Assembly: GCA_025357755.1 (NCBI GenBank)
Contig: JANXOP010000106.1
Location: 1 to 41,883, forward strand
Length of the DNA stretch: 41,883 nt
Source of the DNA: Kofleriaceae bacterium
GTDB taxonomy: Bacteria > Myxococcota_A > Polyangia > Haliangiales > Haliangiaceae
Direction of reading: 5' to 3'
Positions 39,467 through 41,883 of the stretch are shown piece by piece (position 1 is the stretch's first letter; every line of letters begins with the position of its first letter). Position numbers and translations under genes: made by a program. The notes beneath the pieces are model-generated. The model saw only the letters and a program-made list of their open reading frames with translations, did not search any database and had not been told where the DNA came from.

Positions 39467-39496
39467 AAACGGTCAGCGGAGGTGCGGGCCGTTTTT
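39467..39496 (+). terminator. Terminator-like hairpin after the tRNA remnant
   Basis: AAACGG (39467-39472) pairs with CCGTTT (39489-39494), extended by T-G and C-G at 39473-39474 with 39487-39488. A TTTTT run follows at 39492-39496. It resembles the terminator after the intact tRNA (34654-34684) in placement and layout. Confidence 0.6.
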
Positions 39497-39512
39497 GGGT
39501 TTTGGAGCAGGG

Positions 39513-40358
39513 TTAACGGACGTGGACGGAGGTACGCAGATCCGGGAACTGCGCATCGATGGCGGTGGACATCGTGTTGAGATCGCTGTTCATGGCGCGC
39601 TGCTTGTCGTTCGCCTTGGCGCAGGCGTCGGCGCCCTTCTGCAACTCGGACTGGATCGTGTTGAGCTGCAGCGCGAGCGTCGGATCGGTAGCCAGATCGG
39701 TGAGCGACTCGACGTAGAGCTTCATGCCTCGCGCATTGATGTTGCCGCCGCGTCCATCGAGGTGCTCGTTGACAGCGCTCAGCTGGAGGATGATCGCCAT
39801 GTTCGCTTCGATCGTGGCCCACCGGTTCGCGTCGCTCAAGATAGGGTTCTGACTGACCGTCGTCTTGAGCGTGCAGTGACCTGGGGTCAAGCTCAAGCTG
39901 GCCTTCGCCTGACAATTGGCCTGAATGCCTGCCGATGCCTGGCCCGATACTCCGCCATTGCCGGCGTTACCGGCAGCGCGAGCGCCGGCGCTGGCGCTGC
40001 ACTCGCCGACCAGACCTGCGTCGAAGCGCGGCGGCTGGCACTCCAGCGTTGTCCTCACCTTGATCGCGTTGTGGATGAAGTTGGCGATCGCATTCGCGTT
40101 CGCTTCGACACCGAGCGCGGCGGCGAGGCCGGCGGTCGCACGGGCGTTCATCTCGTACGCTTGGTTGACCGCCTACAGATAACCCTCTGCTTCGACGACC
40201 CACGAGGCGTACTTGGCTGGCATCCGGGCGATCGGGAGCGTGATCTCTGCAGACGCGCTGACCGAGGCGCTTCCCCCAAAAGACCCGCCACCGCCACTCA
40301 CACAGGCGGAGGAGAGCGAGACAGCAGCGAGGATGGCAGCAGATTTCGAGCGATTCAT
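39513..40358 (-). pseudogene. Lipoprotein gene interrupted by an in-frame TAG
   Basis: ATG 40358, with an AGGA ribosome site 7 nt upstream, starts a lipoprotein signal (NRSKSAAILAAVSLSSACVS, Cys 19), a Gly/Ser tether and a segment ending WVVEAEGYL. A TAG at 40173-40175 follows, and the very next codons continue in the same frame (AVNQAYEMNARATAGLAAAL) to a normal stop at 39513. The two halves clearly belong together (about 281 codons), so one base change made a stop. The second half has Cys pairs (TLECQPPRF, VGECSASA, QANCQAK, GHCTLK) and helical, Ala-rich segments. Family unknown. Sequencing error, a recent mutation or readthrough are the alternatives. Confidence 0.75.
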
Positions 40359-40382
40359 TCCTAATTCCTGTCGCGATAGTCT

Positions 40383-40428
40383 GGATTCAAGGCGCGCCAG
40401 TACAAGGATTCAAGGCGCGCCAGTACAA
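40383..40428 (-). repeat. Perfect 23-bp tandem duplication upstream of the lipoprotein gene
   Basis: Two exact, adjacent copies (40383-40405 and 40406-40428), each with the 8-bp palindrome GGCGCGCC in the middle. They end 24 bp before the lipoprotein ATG (40358), so they could be a doubled operator or enhancer, or a slippage duplication. The neighbouring reverse-strand TTGAATCC fits a possible -35. Confidence 0.7.
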
Positions 40429-40506
40429 AGCGCGAGCTCTCAGCACTTCGCAAGCGGCGTACCATGTCGTGGGAACCTGCACGGCTACTCGTGGGCTTTT
40501 CGCCGG

Positions 40507-40535
40507 GCGCAATCGCCCACGTTGGGCGATCGCGC
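40507..40535. terminator. Strong hairpin, possible terminator or regulatory site
   Basis: ATCGCCCA (40512-40519) pairs perfectly with TGGGCGAT (40523-40530) over a 3-nt loop, and GCGC (40507-40510) pairs with GCGC (40532-40535) beyond one mismatch. There is no T-run, so a classic intrinsic terminator is not certain. It lies downstream of the barrel gene on the reverse strand. Confidence 0.4.
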
Positions 40536-40687
40536 TCGTCGCGCGCGCGGGCTGCGCGCCGCTTTGCCGCCGGCGTCATCGAGCTCAGAACTTCCCGACG
40601 ACGGAGAGGTCGTAGCCGTTGGACGTCGGCGAGAGCGCGAATTGGACCTCGGGATGTTGGGCATACAGCGAGGGCACCGCGAGCCCC

Positions 40688-41446
40688 TCAGTCGATCGGC
40701 ACACCGATGATCGCCTTCGCGATGATCTCATCCGGGTTCGTGCTGTAGCCAACACCGATGCCGAGGTCGAGATCCCAATGGCCGATCGATGTATCGACGA
40801 TCGCGAACGTCGACTGCTGCGCTCGCGCGAAGTTGACGAGCGATCGAGTCTCGCCCGCTCCGTTGTAGCTCTCGAACCCGAGAGCGACCTTCTCGGCAAC
40901 ACGGTAGTCGAGCTTGGTATCGAGCTCGATTGATGGTGGAGCCGAAGCCGGGCCTTCCACCTTGAAGTCGAGGTTCACGTTGAAGCCCGCGATCCACCGG
41001 CCCTCGCGAAATCCGAGGATGCCCTTGAGCTCGGCATTGAACGGGTTGATATCGAGCTCGCGATCGACGCCGCCGAACTCGAAGTTCGCGCCCCAGAACC
41101 AATGTTGATCGCTCGGACGAGGCGCTATGAACTTCACGCGCACCTTGACGCCGTCGACGTGAAACCGAACATCGCGATCGAGCGTAGCGAGCGGTAGATA
41201 CAAGCCGATCTCGAGGTAGCGCGTCACGCCGTACGCGAGCTCGGGCGTGACGCGATAGCGATGCACCGATTGCTGCTCGCCATCGTAGTCCGCGACCGGG
41301 TCGCCGCTCACGACGTAGTTGTTATGGACGTCGAGACCGAACGTTCCAGGATCGCTCATCTCGTCGAGATAGACCTGGATCTCTTCGGGCGCGGCACCCG
41401 CGGCGCGCGAACAGATAACGACGAGCAAGGACCACGGCCAGCGCAT
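40688..41446 (-). CDS. Outer-membrane beta-barrel-like protein
   Basis: 252 residues from ATG 41446 (the frame extends to 41542 but the signal begins here: RWPWSLLVVICSRAAGAAPEE). After the signal peptide the sequence is a series of alternating strands (HRYRVTPELAYGVTRYLEIG, HWFWGANFEFGGVDREL, WIAGFNVNLDFKVEGPAS, KVALGFESYNGAGETRSL, WDLDLGIGVGYSTNPDEI) with aromatic girdle residues, which is how outer-membrane barrels look. Function is unknown; the shape is like porin- or transporter-type families. It ends IIGVPID without a terminal Phe, though a separate tail ending in Phe lies just downstream. Confidence 0.7.
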   Translation of the reverse strand: MRWPWSLLVVICSRAAGAAPEEIQVYLDEMSDPGTFGLDVHNNYVVSGDPVADYDGEQQSVHRYRVTPELAYGVTRYLEIGLYLPLATLDRDVRFHVDGVKVRVKFIAPRPSDQHWFWGANFEFGGVDRELDINPFNAELKGILGFREGRWIAGFNVNLDFKVEGPASAPPSIELDTKLDYRVAEKVALGFESYNGAGETRSLVNFARAQQSTFAIVDTSIGHWDLDLGIGVGYSTNPDEIIAKAIIGVPID

Positions 41447-41564
41447 CTGTTCGCCGCCAAGGTAGCGCGACTCGGTCAGCCAGCAAACTGGGATGGTGCG
41501 AAGCCGCGAGTCACTTCGTCGCAGCGGTGGTCGCCGACGCAAAACTGGATCTCGAACGCGAGAG

Positions 41565-41883
41565 CTATTTCCGAGGTCGCTGCTTGGCCGAGACCGACTT
41601 GATGATCAACGTCCCGCGACCTTTGGCCGGCATCGCCACGTTGGCCTGGCGCGTCGCCGCATCGAGCAACGCTGCGACCGCAGGCTCGACGAGGGTGGCC
41701 GCCGTCGGGAGCCGGATGAAGCGGTTCTGCGAGCCACTTCCGAGCATGCGGCGTTCGGGATCGGGCAGGCCCGCACCGTAATAAAAGGAAAGGCCAAGAC
41801 CCTTCGCGTTTGCCGCCAAAGAGACGACGCAATCGGACGGCGGTTCGGTCGAGCAGTAGCCGATGACGAAGAAGTTGTAGTTG
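41565..41883 (-). CDS. DUF1801-like protein (5' end outside window)
   Basis: The reverse frame enters from the right edge and stops at 41565, about 105 codons. It reads YNFFVIGYCSTEPPSDCVVS, GLGLSFYYGAGLPDPERRM and GTLIIKSVSAKQRPRK. The last part matches the C-terminal DUF1801 pattern (GxLxIKSVSxKQRPR) and the earlier part its core. The function is unknown; DUF1801 proteins are small cytoplasmic proteins. The start lies beyond the window. No gene is seen between it and the barrel gene (41447-41564). Confidence 0.6.
   Translation of the reverse strand, partial: NYNFFVIGYCSTEPPSDCVVSLAANAKGLGLSFYYGAGLPDPERRMLGSGSQNRFIRLPTAATLVEPAVAALLDAATRQANVAMPAKGRGTLIIKSVSAKQRPRK

Larger units (their letters stand above)
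40359..40687. other. Stretch without intact gene; C-terminal gene remnant
   Basis: 329 bp. It holds the tandem duplication, the hairpin at 40507-40535, and on the reverse strand at 40585-40675 a coding-like tail ending in a stop (SLYAQHPEVQFALSP, then GYDLSVVGKF). A terminal Phe is what outer-membrane barrels carry. The tail is out of frame with, and downstream of, the barrel-like gene that ends at 40688; it may be the end of a second, deleted barrel gene. Confidence 0.35.

Noticed and set aside
40173..40175. TAG read as pyrrolysine or another recoded residue
   Set aside because: TAG ends several intact genes in this window (for example cysN, the lipoprotein at 4759 and the ABC ATPase). No Pyl machinery is visible, and a single point mutation is simpler.

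Overview
The window reads as a piece of a high-GC Myxococcota chromosome, most likely Haliangiales/Kofleriaceae-like. Four things point there: strong G/C third positions, many lipoproteins and TPR proteins, a Glt-type (gliding-motility family) envelope operon, and phylum-typical architectures such as DUF4215 Cys repeats, DUF4388 plus J domain, and AgmX/PglI C-terminal domains. The assignment is inferred from protein families only; there is no rRNA marker here.

Layout. 1-1706: a cell-surface lipoprotein with eleven complete DUF4215 Cys-rich repeats, running off the left edge. 1798-6025: sulfate activation (cysD-cysN forward, a separate cysC in reverse) with a small lipoprotein and a VapBC toxin-antitoxin pair between them. 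6031-15842: one six-gene reverse operon with short overlaps and gaps. Its last four genes match the gltD-gltE-gltF-gltG order of the Myxococcus xanthus motility/envelope complex, preceded by a second large TPR protein and a coiled-coil secreted protein. 16007-22730: housekeeping genes (obg, rpmA, rplU, gatCAB) plus an ABC transporter pair. 22734-34520: regulators and envelope genes: a FadR-type repressor, a DUF4388-J-TPR protein with a 45-residue membrane protein directly upstream, a PP2C phosphatase, a sugar nucleotidyltransferase, a tandem GNAT protein, tlyA flanked by two PD40-type lipoproteins, and a TetR-hydrolase-thioesterase operon with a clear promoter/operator.

34570-39500 is the accessory part. 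It starts at an intact tRNA-Ala(CGC) with its terminator and ends at a decayed copy of the 3' half of a similar tRNA, also followed by a terminator-like hairpin. Between them lie a DUF6714 gene, two truncated genes meeting head-on at about 35620 (one an AbiEii-type toxin remnant), a DUF433/PIN-type toxin-antitoxin pair, a frameshifted remnant resembling parts of large DUF4157 (eCIS-associated) proteins, a His-rich low-complexity protein, and two copies of a 28-bp repeat. I interpret this as an old, eroded tRNA-targeted island whose integrase is gone. 39513-41883 holds a lipoprotein gene broken by an in-frame TAG, an outer-membrane barrel-like protein and a partial DUF1801-type gene.

The best candidate for an under-described system is the Glt-like operon: the core envelope genes of the gliding machine, without the AglRQS motor or the GltA/B barrels in view, transcribed with two extra genes. 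The tRNA-flanked island is the second most interesting region.
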